This document shows positions 31,304-42,414 of a stretch of DNA of 64,000 nucleotides, one piece after another; positions within the stretch are counted from its first letter, which is position 1; each line of letters opens with the position of its first letter. The position numbers and the translations under genes were made by a program. The DNA is from Anniella stebbinsi (taxonomy: Eukaryota > Chordata > Lepidosauria > Squamata > Anniellidae), in contig JARDYH010000004.1 in assembly GCA_029215795.1 (NCBI GenBank), positions 219,535,517-219,599,516 of the forward strand, read 5' to 3'. The notes below the pieces were generated by a model. The model was not told the DNA's origin. It did no database searches and saw only the letters and a list, made by a program, of their open reading frames with translations.

Positions 31304-31570
31304 TTATTTCTTACCCGCCTCTCCGTCTGGATCGAGGCGGGGAACAACAACATGATAAAATACATAAAACTGATTAAAACATGACACATATTATTAAAAC
31401 TGCATAAAAATCCTAAAACATCCTAAAAACATCCTTAAAACATTCTAAAATTCCACTGGATATGCCTGCCGGAAGAGAACAGTCTTTATGGCTTTCTTAA
31501 ATTCTAAAAGACTGTTAAGTTGACGAGTCTCCTTCGGCAGGTCATTCCACAGTCTGGGAATTGCCTCTGT
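31262..31570 (-). pseudogene. L2-like LINE 3' end with reverse-transcriptase C-terminus
   Basis: The minus strand ends in an (ATT)n run (31268-31302), preceded by GAGGCGGGTAAGAAATAAAT and an AT-rich 3' UTR. Upstream on that strand (31455-31570) the sequence reads in frame as a match to LWNDLP...SF.R.VKTFLF..A (landmarks of the intact LINE's C-terminus, here ending in a QAYP-like word). It is a separate subfamily from the 62309 copy. Confidence 0.75.
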
Positions 31571-33235
31571 GGAGCTGCATAATAGACAGGGGCGCTTGTG
31601 ATTGTGCACAGTTGTGCACGAGAGGCAATTGTATATGTATGGGTTTTTTTAAAAAAAAAAAGGGGGGGAGAAGGAGATTACAGCAACGGTTGTGCACATT
31701 TCAAAATCCAAATTTAAAAAAATAAAAATTTGTGCAAATTGCAATTAATGCAACTTATAGAACCTGGAGGGAAATGCGCAAAATTTTCCTGGAATCTGAA
31801 AAACAAAATCCGATGCCGTCCACCTCCTGCTTACCCAACCAAACACACTGTGGAAATCCATCTGACTTAAATGGAATGGATTTCCCAGCATCAGACATCC
31901 GCGCAATAAGGTCATAGCATATTGGCATTTGAAAGCCAGCTAAACTCAGCAGCTAAACACTAGACATTCTGATAAGAACATTGGCAAATATTTTAATCTG
32001 AAACAAAATTTCCTATTTCATCGTGAAATTCTGGGATTTGAATTTTGAATCTGAAATTTTATCTTTTGATTTGTTCTGCAATTTAGATTTGCTGCCATCG
32101 CTTAACCGTCTTAGTAGGCATCAATGTTGAAAACTTATAAGTTGCCAGCTGTTGCATACGCAACTCTGTTGGATGTCCATCTATAACATATTGAATATTA
32201 ACAAAATATCTGCTGGAGATGAACTGTCAGATTTAAAACATTGAGAGTATATTCACATAGAGATATTCAATAGAGAATAAGTGGAGGATATTTAATACCC
32301 AAAGTTGCAAAGGAGAATTCGAGGAGAATGTCTAGGACCAAATTAGTCTTAGCATTAGTTCACTCTAATCTGTGTCTTTAAAAAAAAGAAAAAAGAAAAA
32401 AGAATTGCTCCTGGGTGACTTATTTTAGCAATCCCATCAGCACTAAATCCATCACTTCCCTCCCCCCCCTTGCAACAGAATGGCTGGTTTTCCAAGCTGA
32501 ACGGTGCAGGAAGCCCACGTAACCTTAATGACAGAATTAAACTCTTCATTAGGCGTCATTTTGGTAGCTGGAATGTAGTCTGTCTCTCGATAATGTCTGG
32601 TATCATTTAAAGCAAATTAATTTCTCATTTCTTGCTGATGGTCATAATTCTCAGCATGGGACACATTACCAATGACCTTAAAGATGGACATGCAACAAAC
32701 ATCTTTAGCAAGGCACAAGAAGTGAAGCACACACACACACACACACACACAAGAAATGACTGTACAGAAAAAGCCCTTTCGACTTCACCCTTTCTTTGGC
32801 TTCTGAAACCTCATCTTCATAATTTAATTTATCTGATATTGGTCAATTACAGACCTTTTCCCCTTAGGCTCCTCGATAGCCTCTGTATACTCGATTATAA
32901 AGCTGGTTAATTAATAATTCCTCATGATTGCCATGAAGCGGGCCTACATGGTTAAATTAAAAGGCAGGAGCTTCACTGCACACACATTCTGAGATGCGGA
33001 ATCACATGCTTAATTTGCAAGTAAGTGCCCTTGTGCTGGGAGGAGCTACAAATTCATTTACTTTCACCATATAATTTCATTCCAAGTTATTTACCAGGGT
33101 AGAGGGAATCACAAAACTGAGAAAGGAGGTCTCCCAGGATATTGGTTTTCAACAGACAGGGCGGGACCCAGAAATAGGTTGCCCATCCATGGCACCATCA
33201 CCACTTTCTTTCATTGGGGAAAAGGTTCTTTTTAA
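31571..33235. other. Mostly unassigned; (AC)n at 32730-32751
   Basis: 31680-31760 contains TTGTGCAAATTGCAATTAATGC, words seen in other short repeats. 32600-33110 shows no repeat apart from the (AC)n run and is rich in TTAATT words; it is a conservation candidate. No gene. Confidence 0.35.
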
Positions 33236-34090
33236 GAACATGAGAACATAAGAAGAGCCATTCTGGATCAGACCAAGGGTCCATGTAGTCCAGCACTCTG
33301 TTCACACAGTGGCCAACCACAACCAACTGTTGACCAGGGACCCATAAGCAGGACACGGTGCAACAGCAATCTCCCATCCATGTTCCCCAGCCATTAGTGT
33401 ATACAGGTTTAATGCCTCTGATAATGGTGGTAGTACATAGCCATCGGAACTAGTAGCCATTGATAGCTTTCGCTGCCAGGAATTTATCCAACCCCCTTTT
33501 AAAGCTAAACAAGCTGTGGCCATCACCACATCTTCTTAGAGTGAATTCCATAATTAAACTATGGGCTGTATGAAGAGGTACTTCCTTTTATCTGTTCTGA
33601 ATCTCCCACCAATCAGCTTCATGGGATGACCCCGGGTTCTAGTATTACGGGAGAGGGAGAAAAATGTCTCCCTATCCACATCTCCTCACCATGGATTATT
33701 TTGTACACCTCTATCAGGTCTCCCTATTGTAACCTTCCCACATAGGGGAGAAGCTCCAGCCACTTGATCATTTTAGTTGCCCCTTTCTGCACTTTTTCCA
33801 GCTCTACAATATCTTTTTTTAGTTGTGATGAACAGAACTGTACACAGTATTCTAAGTGTGGTTGCACCGTAGATGATATTAGCAGTTTCATCTCAATTCC
33901 TTTTCTAATAATGCCTAATATGGAGTTTGCCTTTTTTTACAGCAGCTCCATATTCAGTTGACCTTTTCATGGAGCTGTCCACCACAACCCCAAGATCTCT
34001 TCTTGGTCGGTCACTACAAAAAAGTTGGGGGAGCAGCTTTTTTTGTGAAATAGCAGCTCCCCTGACATTTTTTCCAAATCTTTTCACTGA
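33236..34090 (-). mobile_element. CR1-like LINE 3' region, long copy
   Basis: The minus strand ends GGCTCTTCTTATGTTCTCATG, the TTCTTATG-type CR1 end, after GGTCTGATCCAGAATGGC. Further in come the GGCCACTGTGTGAACAGAGT and AGGGGGTTGGATAAATTCC landmarks and GAGACCTGATAGAGGTGTAC, known parts of CR1 3' regions. About 850 bp, no intact frame. A GGGGGAGCAGCTTTTTT / AGCAGCTCCC hairpin lies at 34028-34065. Confidence 0.8.
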
Positions 34091-34104
34091 TTCTTCAGCA
34101 CATT

Positions 34105-34160
34105 GGCTTGGAAGTAAGTCTCATTGAACTCAATGGGACTTGCCTCTGGTTAGGCCAGGG
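34105..34160. repeat. Short palindromic repeat fragment
   Basis: TTGGAAGTAAGTCTCATTG with ACTCAATGGGACTTGCCTC: the two central arms of the GGGAGTAAGTC family. Confidence 0.6.
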
Positions 34161-34204
34161 GAGATGTTGTTAGTCATCCCTGACCATTGCCCATGGTAGC
34201 TAGG

Positions 34205-34640
34205 GCTTATGGCACCTGGAGTCCAAGATAGTGTCCCAGCTGGGCCATGGGCAGCAGTCTGGGCTGATCCAAGAGCTATGGGACAAGCCAGTAGTTGGGA
34301 CCACAGGGCAAATCAGAAATCAGAAGAGCAAACCACTGGGCAAACCAGAAGGCAGAGTCAAGGAGCAATCCAGAAATCAGGAACAAAATCAGGCAACATG
34401 AGCAACCAGCAAACCAAGGGTCAGAACAAAGAAGAGCAAGTCAAGACCAAAAGATAAACAGGAGGAAATATTGAAGAGCAGGACAGGAGGCAGGACAGGT
34501 AAGCAAGTTAGAACAGATGCGCAAGCCAGAAGGCAGAACCAAAGAATAATCAAATATACGGGAACAAGCTCAGGAAGACCTGGTTGTGCAAGGAAGGCTC
34601 TACTAGAACCGGAAGCCTTCTTAATCTTGTCCAGGAGGAT
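34205..34640 (+). repeat. Purine-rich degenerate short-period repeat
   Basis: Irregular repeats of words such as GGCAAACCAGAAGGCAGA, CAATCCAGAAATCAGG and CAAGCCAGAAGGCAGAAC recur about every 20-40 bp. The 82-codon frame here (rich in Q, K, S) is a consequence of this. The origin is unknown to me. Confidence 0.5.
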
Positions 34641-34744
34641 TCGATGGCTGGTCTAGGTGAGTGTGGACAAAGTCATCCCAGGGCCTGAGGGTACTTCACT
34701 GAGAAGCTGCCACCTGCAGTTCAGTGGTTCACTACACAGGGGTG

Positions 34745-35883
34745 GACACAAATCCATCACTTCCTGAGTCCCATTGACGCATTGGGGATATATAGATGTA
34801 AATGAAGCTGAAGGAACTAAAAGCTACCGTAAAATTATGCATAGTCCAATGAAAGAATTAATTTGAGAAATTGTCTTCATGAAACCAGAATCCAGGAGGA
34901 AGGGAATGCAGGGCTGAGCAAACGCACTGCACAATGACAAAATGAAATGGGGGTGAATCCATTCATCTCTGCAAAGAGTTAAATCCCTACATCAAAACTG
35001 GAGATAATAAAATAGGTTAATCTATTTGAAAGAGAGGTGTCAAAATCCAAAACTGTTCTTAATCCCAGATTTTGAGGGTTGCACAAGGTCTCTGCATATT
35101 CTCAGAGGCAAGAAGATTCATGACTAGGTCTTAGGTCCTAAGGCTGAGCCCAGGCATTCAAACCACGACTAGGTCCTGGCTCAAATTAATCCATTCCCTA
35201 ATTAGGAGTCTTGAACAATTAACATCAGGAAAAATGTTCCCTTTCCCACTGCTGACCATCCACTCTATTAGTAACATTGCTAAGAGTTCAAGAAAGTAGT
35301 GGAGATTTCATTACATCTGTCCCTCCTTTCCTGTATCCTATTAATCACTTTTTCACAAGATGTCATCTGAGTTAATGATGTGATCCATTTTGCCACCATA
35401 AGTGACTGTTTATCTTTCCAATGTCATAAGATAATTCTGGCAGCTTAATCTCGGTCAACAATGCAAACTGTAGTAATGCCTTGCTTTGATGGGCCTCTTC
35501 AATAATAAATATGTAACAAATAACGGTAGGTATATGCGTGCTCACACTCATGCACAGGGCTGCAGCGATTCCATGAACTTGCTGGCCAAGGGTTCAAGGC
35601 TGATGGATTTGTGAGATTCAGGGAGGAGGCAGATGGGCAGGGAAATTGGCAGACAAATAAGATGGAGGTGGACTATCAACAGAAGCTTTTTTTATATAGC
35701 CAGAACAGGTTGGAGAGAGCCAGTGGGCTATCTGAGGGTGGACCCATCTTGCAGCCTGAAGAAGATCTCCCCAGTCTGCAGCTTTGAGTGGCTCAAGGGT
35801 GCCATATATATGGAGGAAGAGATAGACTAACAATAGAGTAAGTAACAGAGTACACAAACTCACTTAGTATATATCAGGGGGAC
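34745..35883. other. Unassigned sequence
   Basis: No repeat family or gene recognised. Confidence 0.35.
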
Positions 35884-35984
35884 AGGTAAAACCTTTTTAA
35901 ACCCAAGGGACTAATTCAATTTCAGAGAAACTCTTGGGGGCACATTCCAGGGGGAGGGGCTGAAGACAAGATGGGATAGGAACA
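35884..35984. repeat. hAT-like CAGGGG-end element, fragment
   Basis: AATTCAATTTCAGAGAAACTC, GGGGGCACATTCCAGGG and GGGGCTGAAGACAA resemble the first third of 12416-12760. Confidence 0.45.
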
Positions 35985-36075
35985 CAGGAAGCCTTATACT
36001 GAGTCCAGCATTGTTTATACTGGATAGCAGAAGTTATCCCAGATTTCAGGCAGATGTTTTTCCAGCCCTACCTGG
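35985..36075 (-). mobile_element. tRNA-derived SINE, 3' fragment
   Basis: GCCTTATACTGAGTCCAGC, TTATACTGGATAGCAG and TTTCAGGCAGATGTTTTTCC match the body of the minus-strand SINE at 50310-50468. The tRNA-like head is absent; it is cut by the MITE fragment that follows. Confidence 0.55.
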
Positions 36076-36264
36076 AAAAGGGAATTTCAGCAGGTGTCAT
36101 TTGTATACAAAAGAGGGCAGGGGTCCTGCAGCTTTAACTATTGCGATGAAGAGGGAATTTCAGCAGGTGCTGCATGCATACCAATGACACCTGCTGAAGT
36201 TCCCTTTTCTATACAACTGTTAAAGATACAGGAGCCCTGTCCTCCTTTCCATATGGCCACCCTA
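36076..36264. mobile_element. hAT-like foldback MITE, truncated dimer (copy H)
   Basis: Starts inside the family (AAAAGGGAATTTCAGCAGG), joins at TTTGTATACAAAAGAGGGC, and ends CATATGGCCACCCTA. The outer left terminal repeat and about 50 bp are missing. The central join differs from both the 271-bp and 320-bp forms. Confidence 0.8.
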
Positions 36265-37183
36265 ACAAAGGTAAAACAAAGTACAAAATCAATATATGAA
36301 GCATATCAACAAAATAAAACAACAAAAGCAAATTAGTAGCGGGTGGTTCAAGAGGGACCCATTTCATGCAGTTCTCCAGGGTGCCTGACATCCATAGCAT
36401 GGATTCAGGTGTCATGGGATATGACATTCCCTAGGCTCCCAGTAGCTGGGATGCTGTTTTGGCAACATTCAAGGCACCTGGGGGAGTTGGAGAGGCACAC
36501 TGGCTTAAATGACAATCCACAGCAAAATGAACCTTTGAAGGGAATTATGTTGATTTCTAAGTCTGGCCAAGCATTACAAACTGGGCAAATATATATTCCA
36601 AGCCAGGTAAGTATACATTTTGGTGGTGTCAAATATTTTTTCCTTAGTCGTCATCACTGATGTGAACAGGTCAAGTCTTCATTCTCTGAAATGCAAGGCC
36701 AAGTCTAATTAGGAGTGCTGATGAAGAGATATTTCTGTACCATTAAGCACTGACTTCTGTGTTTCATTGATCTTCACGGCATGCGATGACAAGATGCAGC
36801 TGTCCAGCTGTCCTCTAGACCCAGTACCGAGTATAACTTGCTCCTGGGCCACCACCTCTCAGGAGAGGAACATTTGGTACCTGCTCCTTAGCCAGAGGGA
36901 GTAGAAAGAAATGGTTGATGATACAGTTTCTCTGGCGCAGTGAGGGAGCAACCCAAGGTCTTAGTGAACTGAAATCACCTGCCTTCTAGAAGGAAGACAT
37001 GTAATGACCTTCATGTGCCAAGCTGACCCAACATACTGTTTGCCTCAAAGCAGGCATTTCTGTGACACATATATCAGGAAGGGAACCAAACATCTTATCT
37101 TCGGGAATCCTATGATGCTTCTGGACAGTTACACAGACCATTGCGTACAAAGTGTTCTGCCCCAGTGCCAGAGTCGATAGAAC
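36265..37183. other. Unassigned sequence
   Basis: No repeat family or gene recognised. Confidence 0.35.
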
Positions 37184-38545
37184 TAGAGCTGGGCTCAAGT
37201 TGCCTCTCAAAATTCTCTGCCCTGTTTGTAGGTGGAGAAATTGGGGGGACAATTTCACCACATTTCTCCAAGGGGAGGAAAAATTCTCCCACAATTTCTC
37301 ACAGGTAGGCATCACTATCGGCAAGGGTTGAAGAACAGCTTCTTTCTTTTCTTTTCCCAAGGGTTTTTGGCTTTTTTGAACAGCCACTGCAAGTTGCAAC
37401 AACATGAATTGTGTAGGCAGACTGGCCCCCCATTTTTGCATCCCCCACAATGCCCTGTAATTCTGACATCACTCCAGGGCATTGAGAGGAGGGAATGCAG
37501 CCATCACCAAAAAATAACAGTGAAGAAAATGCAAGAAAATTCTGAAAAAAATGTCCTTTTATTTCTAGGGGTAAGAAAAGAAAAATTTCAGGAATTTCCT
37601 GAAAGTTTTCTTTCCCCATGAAAGGGGCTTCCATTTTCCTGCCTCATTCTCAGGGCAGTTTATGATTTATTTTGAATGTAGGTTGGTGGTGTTTTTGATC
37701 TGAACTAATCACTATGAGGTGGCTGAGGGTACTGTCTGTATTTTTATCTCTATTCCACATCTCGTCATTGCTCTACAGTCTCACTTCCTGATCTGAAAAG
37801 GCCCAATGGGAGGAAGACATTCACGATGCCTTTCTTAGGCAGGAAGTGCAGTCAGCCAAGGAGGCTACAGGCTAGGCTGACCAGACCCCCCGGGGTTTCC
37901 TGGTCCTAAATGGGAAAAATGGGCCAAACCGGGCCGACCGGGCCCCAGGGGGCAACCTCTGGGAAACAGCTCGTTCTCCTCCCGCGAGGAGGGCGGGCGG
38001 CGCGGCACGGCGCGGGTGGGGCGGGCGGCGGCGCGAGGCACTTACCTGCTGGGGCGTCTGCTTCCCTCCGGTGCTCGGAATCTACTGAGAAACAGGCTTC
38101 GCAGCCTGTCCCTCAGTAGCGCGCCGGGTGATGACATTATCACCCGGCGCGGTACTGAGAGACAGGCCAGGAAGCCTGTTTCTCAGTAGATTCCAAGCAC
38201 TGGAGGGAAGCAGACGCCCCAGCCGGTAAGGAGCGCGGGGTGGGCGGCGCGGGGCGGGCGGGCGGGCAGCGCGGGGCGGGGGGGCAGCGGGGGGGCAGGG
38301 GGGCTGCGCGGGGGGGTCACCCTACTACAGGCTGTCAGAGAGATGATTGTACAATGAAAGTCAGGACACTCATACACACTCCTTGGGCATCTCCTACATA
38401 ACGTAAGCACAGGAACCCTGAAGCAAACCCGTGGGAATTTCTCCAAATTTCTTCTTTGAATTTCTTTTCAAAAGCAATTTATTTTCAATCAAATTGAATG
38501 AGAATTGTCGAAATTTTCATAGGAGAAATTTTTGGCACAGCGCTA
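37184..38545. mobile_element. Element X, copy interrupted by element M3
   Basis: The left end TAGAGCTGGGCTC faces the right end TTTGGCACAGCGCTA; the repeats match imperfectly. Internal order equals 14464-15390: GTGGAGAAATTGGGGGG, TTTCTCCAAGGGGAGG, CCTGCCTCATTCTCAGGGC, CACTTCCTGATCTGAAAAGG, then GAGGCTACAGGC, where M3 (37873-38324) is inserted, then TGTCAGAGAGATGATTGTAC. Without M3 the element is about 900 bp. Flanks GATAGAAC and GATAATAA are only weakly alike. TAG-type ends suggest hAT. Confidence 0.6.
37873..38324. mobile_element. GC-rich palindromic hAT-like element M3 (452 bp)
   Basis: Ends TAGGCTGACCAGACCCCCC and GGGGGGTCACCCTA, with an exact 8-bp duplication CTACAGGC at 37865-37872 and 38325-38332. 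The paralogous sequence at 15301 has a single CTACAGGC, confirming the insertion. The inside is a large palindrome: CTTACCTGCTGGGGCGTCTG pairs with CAGACGCCCCAGCCGGTAAG, GAATCTACTGAGAAACAGGC pairs with GCCTGTTTCTCAGTAGATTC, and the centre is GCGCCGGGTGAT..ATCACCCGGCGC (38121-38150). Outer arms are almost pure G/C. Confidence 0.93.
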
Positions 38546-38762
38546 GATAATAAAACATTCCTGGAGGACAAGCTATCCATGGCTACTGGTACCAGGTAAT
38601 ATATCCAGTGTATCTCTATATGCCAGTTATTGAGGAAAATGACTGGGTGGGGGCTGTTGTACTCATGTCCTGCTTGGGCATCTTGTTGGCCACTTTGGGA
38701 ACAGAATGCTGGAATAATCAGCCTTTGGTCTGATCCAGCATGGCTCTTTATGTGTTCTTATG
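38540..38762 (+). mobile_element. CR1 LINE 3' end
   Basis: ATCCATGGCTACTGGTACC, GGCCACTTTGGGAACAGAAT and GGTCTGATCCAGCATGGCTC, ending TGTGTTCTTATG, are CR1 3' landmarks in order. 5'-truncated. Confidence 0.8.
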
Positions 38763-39437
38763 GATAGCTCGACCTTCAGAAGCTGATTGGATCTCATTGA
38801 CCTTGGCGCACAAATACTGCTATGGTAACACCTGTAAGAAACTCAAAGAAAAAAACTGTCTAACAATATATAAAAACATAGCCTTCAGCACATCCCATCT
38901 AGTCACCATTACAAGGCAATTGGTTGTTAGTAATTTCTGCAGACATTGTTACGAGTGCGTATGTACTATTTTAACTGTTTTTTACTATTTAAATATATGC
39001 ACAGGCCTTATTTGCAATGTACCCTATGAACCGTTTATGTGTAGTGCTGAAAATATTGTTATTGTTTATACGTATGTACAGGCTGTGCTTGCAATGTGCT
39101 TTTTAACTGAAAAATGTTTTACTTTTACGTTGTCTCATTCTTGCTTTTTATATAGGTATTGTTACAACCCCTTGAAGAAGGCCTAATAAAAAGTAAGCGG
39201 CTGACCTGTGTTGTGCTTTTCAGCAATAAATTTGTTTACAGCATCCTGAGATTATTCTCTGTTTTTCCATTCATCTTGGATACCCACCCGCCCTGCACCC
39301 TGGCATCTGGTTGACCACTCTGGGAACAGAGTGCTGGAATAAATCAGCCTTTGGTCTGATCCAGCATGGCTCTTTTTATGCTTTTATAGATAGCTTGACC
39401 TTCAGAAGCTGATTGGACCTCATTGACCTTGGCAAGG
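38679..39437 (+). repeat. Segment flanked by about 130-bp direct repeats
   Basis: GGCATCTTGTTGGCCACT through GATTGGATCTCATTGACCTTGG (38679-38812) recurs at 39304-39437 with few changes. The repeat includes the CR1 end plus the same 45 bp of following sequence. Between them (38813-39303) is unrelated DNA with CCCCTTGAAGAAGGCC (39169) and AATAAA at 39184 and 39226. Two related segments begin ACAGGC at 39001 and 39078 (period 77). The frame at 38740-39186 (148 codons) crosses this and shows no motif. Confidence 0.8.
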
Positions 39438-40137
39438 TACAATTACAAATACAATAATACTTTCATGGCACCTCTACACCCTCTTCTGAGCAATTTCAGA
39501 AAGCAGTCCCACAAGTGATGCTGTGGGATGCTTCGTAAACGATGAATTCCCTACCATTTCCCTATAATTACAAAGTAGGAGTTTGAGTATCTTCCCCTGC
39601 ATATGGTCATGTGTGACAATTGCCACAGCAGCTTGGCTATGTGAGAATCTTCTTCCATCCAGGGCAGCCTGTTGCATGTAGGCAGGTTGGAGAAATCGGC
39701 CATGGATTCAAATGAGATCAGATTTCTGCAGATCTCATCAGTGGATTCCAAAGGGGACTAGGTTCCCCCCCGCCCCCCCGAGTTGCTCAGATTCCATGGT
39801 CTTGCAGATTAGCTTTTTAGTTTTGGGGGTGAGGATTTGAGCAAATGCGCATTTGCAAACGAATGAAATCCTCATACAAAAATTCTGATTCTCTCAATGA
39901 GCGGATGGCAGGACGAAAGATGCCCAACAATCTGCAAAACACAGAAATGAACACATTTAACAAAATCCGCACATTCCTAGCTGTATATACTTATGGTTAA
40001 AAAAAAAACAGGTGCGTGTCTCCATCAAACATAGTGTTGTACACAGAGAGCACACACAATTTCCTACACTGAAGTGGTATTAATATATGAATATATGTCA
40101 TGTGTGAAGCAGTGCTAAGAATGACTTCCATGCTGTA
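39438..40137. other. Unassigned; hAT-like right end near 39990
   Basis: 39830-39990 has TGCGCATTTGCA and ends AAATCCGCACATTCCTA, which resembles a TAGGAATGTGCG-type terminal repeat, but the left partner is not clear. Confidence 0.4.
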
Positions 40138-40195
40138 ATGCAGCCTTCCCCAACCTGGTGCCCTCCAGATGCGTTGGATTGCAAGTTCCATTGTT
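40138..40195. repeat. Half copy of the CCCTCCAGATG palindromic repeat
   Basis: CAGCCTTCCCCAACCTGGTG then CCCTCCAGATGCGTTGGATT: one arm of the family at 14303. Confidence 0.6.
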
Positions 40196-40616
40196 ATGGT
40201 TAACATTTTTATACTGCCCCAAAGCTGCTCTCCCAGTGTCACATTTCTGTATCCTGCTTAGCAGGTAGATACAGAAAACAGAAAGAGAATTCCTTTCAAA
40301 GTCTGTTGTAGTCTATCTGCCTGGCTTTGTCATTCAGTTTACTATGCCAGCTCGGCCTCAGTGTATCCCTTAGACCCTTCTTTCTCTCTCCCCAACAGTT
40401 CCTTCATTTCCTTGACACAGGCTTGGTGCCTTTGAAGGTGCAAGACAGATGGAAATTCAACAGATGCAGCTCTCTCCAGCACGTAGAGACAATACCCTGT
40501 TGGCTCAGCTAACAAAGTACAGTGTCACTAGCCATGACATTATACAAGCATAGCGATTATGCCTGTGCGCCGGAATAACATCCTAGTGAAGTAAGTAAAA
40601 GCTTGCTTTCCATCCC

Positions 40617-41390
40617 GCTGTTACGGCTTAGGCAGGGGGTGGTATTTGCAGGCGGGAAGGACAGGGAAGTGACGCTGCGCATGTGCTTGGCACGCATGCG
40701 GCCTGAGCCGTGGGTGGCCAATGCCTATAAAGGCAAGCTCTGCCAGCAACCCAGCCTCTTTCAATTTCTGGCTCCCAGCCTCCCTCCCTACTATAGCCAG
40801 CATGGGATTCGTCAATCATTTCCTTTGGAAGGGCTGTGTGGGAATTTGACCTGCCATGGATTGGCTTTTAGGTTTTTTGCCTACTCCATCCCAGAATTAT
40901 TTATTAATGGAGGGTGGGTGAATAGGTTGAATGGAATGGGTTAGGATTGCATGGAAAGTTTGGGATAATAGAATAGGTTTGGTGAGCACTCAATGACACC
41001 TTTATGGTGATTGGCAAGTTTAGAGGCCCTGCTCCTCCAGGGCTGTGCAGCTCTCGTGTCGGGATATGGCTTTGGGAACTTTCCTATCTCAATGTACTCA
41101 GAGCTGTGTGGCACTGGGTGGGGGTGGCACAGGGTGATCTCCCCCCCCCCTTCCCCTTATATGAAATGTAGCTTAAGAAATGGGCCGGGTTTACCTGACC
41201 CCTGACTTTGGCAGAATGGCTCACCCATAAAAGTATTTAATTGGTTCCCGCACTTTCACATGCAGGTCCAGGGAGGGGTGAATTACCCGCTTTAAATAAA
41301 GAGACCCTAGTTTATTCCAAGCTCTGATGTTTGCATCGTTGCATCGTTTTTTCCTCGGTTCCTTCTCCGCTCACAAAGATCAGAGCTTAC
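40617..41390 (+). other. LTR-like or retrotranscript-like unit, candidate
   Basis: A CCAAT word (40718) and a TATAAA box (40726-40731) lie in a moderately GC-rich stretch (GCGCATGTGC, GGCACGCATGCGG). A poly(A) signal AATAAA (41295-41300) is followed by a T-rich stretch and a GCATCGTTGCATCGTTT direct repeat. This promoter-to-signal layout would suit a solo LTR or other short transcription unit. Terminal TG..CA limits and a target duplication could not be fixed, so the identity is inference. Confidence 0.3.
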
Positions 41391-41903
41391 GTGTTTTGAA
41401 GTTCCCAGATTGAAACCCTAATCATTTTCCTGTGTTGAAATCCAACTTTTCCACATACAGAGTATAGTTGATCCAAACATGCCATAACAACTCCAAGTGT
41501 GCCAACTCCAAGGCCCATCCTGTAAAGGGGCACTCTTGAGTTGTTACTACCAGTGGGGGTTTATGACAAGTGAGGAGCTGAGCTTCCAGCTGAATTTCCG
41601 TTTAGTTATTTTTGTTTTAATGTATGTGTGAATCAATTAATCCTGTCATAGAAGGGCATCGTAAACTGTGTGCCAGAGTTAATGAGTCAGACATTATCAC
41701 ATCATTACACCAGCTGGCATAATGTAGCATGTGTTGTTTGTCATAATATACACTGCCATGCTTAACAACCATTAATTGTTTACACGAGCAGTCATGTGGG
41801 GTTTTTTTTCCCTTTACTTTTCTTCAAAGAACCTTCAGTGACTGGTTGATATTGTGAAAGGGAGTTACTTTTACAAACAGTAAGTAATAGAAGAGAGAGA
41901 AAG

Positions 41904-41904
<1 letters not shown>
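41391..41904. other. Repeat-poor sequence, candidate conserved non-coding DNA
   Basis: 41600-41800 contains no recognised repeat and has words such as GAATCAATTAATCCTGTC and ACAACCATTAATTGTTTAC. No coding evidence. Confidence 0.35.
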
Positions 41905-41947
<43 letters not shown>

Positions 41948-42040
41948 GATAGATAGATAGATAATTGATAAATCATAGATAGATAGATAGATGATAGATA
42001 GATGGATAATTGATAAATCATAGATAGATAGAAGATAGAT

Positions 42041-42071
<31 letters not shown>

Positions 42072-42075
42072 AATC

Positions 42076-42109
<34 letters not shown>

Positions 42110-42258
42110 ATTGATAAATCATAGATGATAGATAGATAGATAGATAGATAGATGATAGATAATTGATAAATCATAGATGATAGATAGATAGATGATAGAT
42201 GATAGATAGATAGATGATAGATAGATAGATAGATGGATAATTGATAAATTATAGATAG

Positions 42259-42306
<48 letters not shown>

Positions 42307-42315
42307 TGATAAATC

Positions 42316-42363
<48 letters not shown>

Positions 42364-42414
42364 GAGATGATGAGATAGATAGATAGATAGATAGATAGAT
42401 TAGATCGATCGATA

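Noticed and set aside
34205..34740. Coding region for a Q/K-rich protein
   Set aside because: The composition comes from degenerate short-period purine repeats.
39169..39184. Penelope-like or ribozyme-bearing element suggested by CCTTGAAGAAGGCC
   Set aside because: The word is only reminiscent; no GIY-YIG or reverse-transcriptase sequence and no complete hammerhead core were seen.
38740..39186. 148-codon plus frame
   Set aside because: Starts inside a CR1 end and crosses the duplicated segment; no motif.
40617..41390. Firm call of a solo LTR
   Set aside because: Terminal TG..CA and a matching target duplication could not be established; kept only as a low-confidence candidate.
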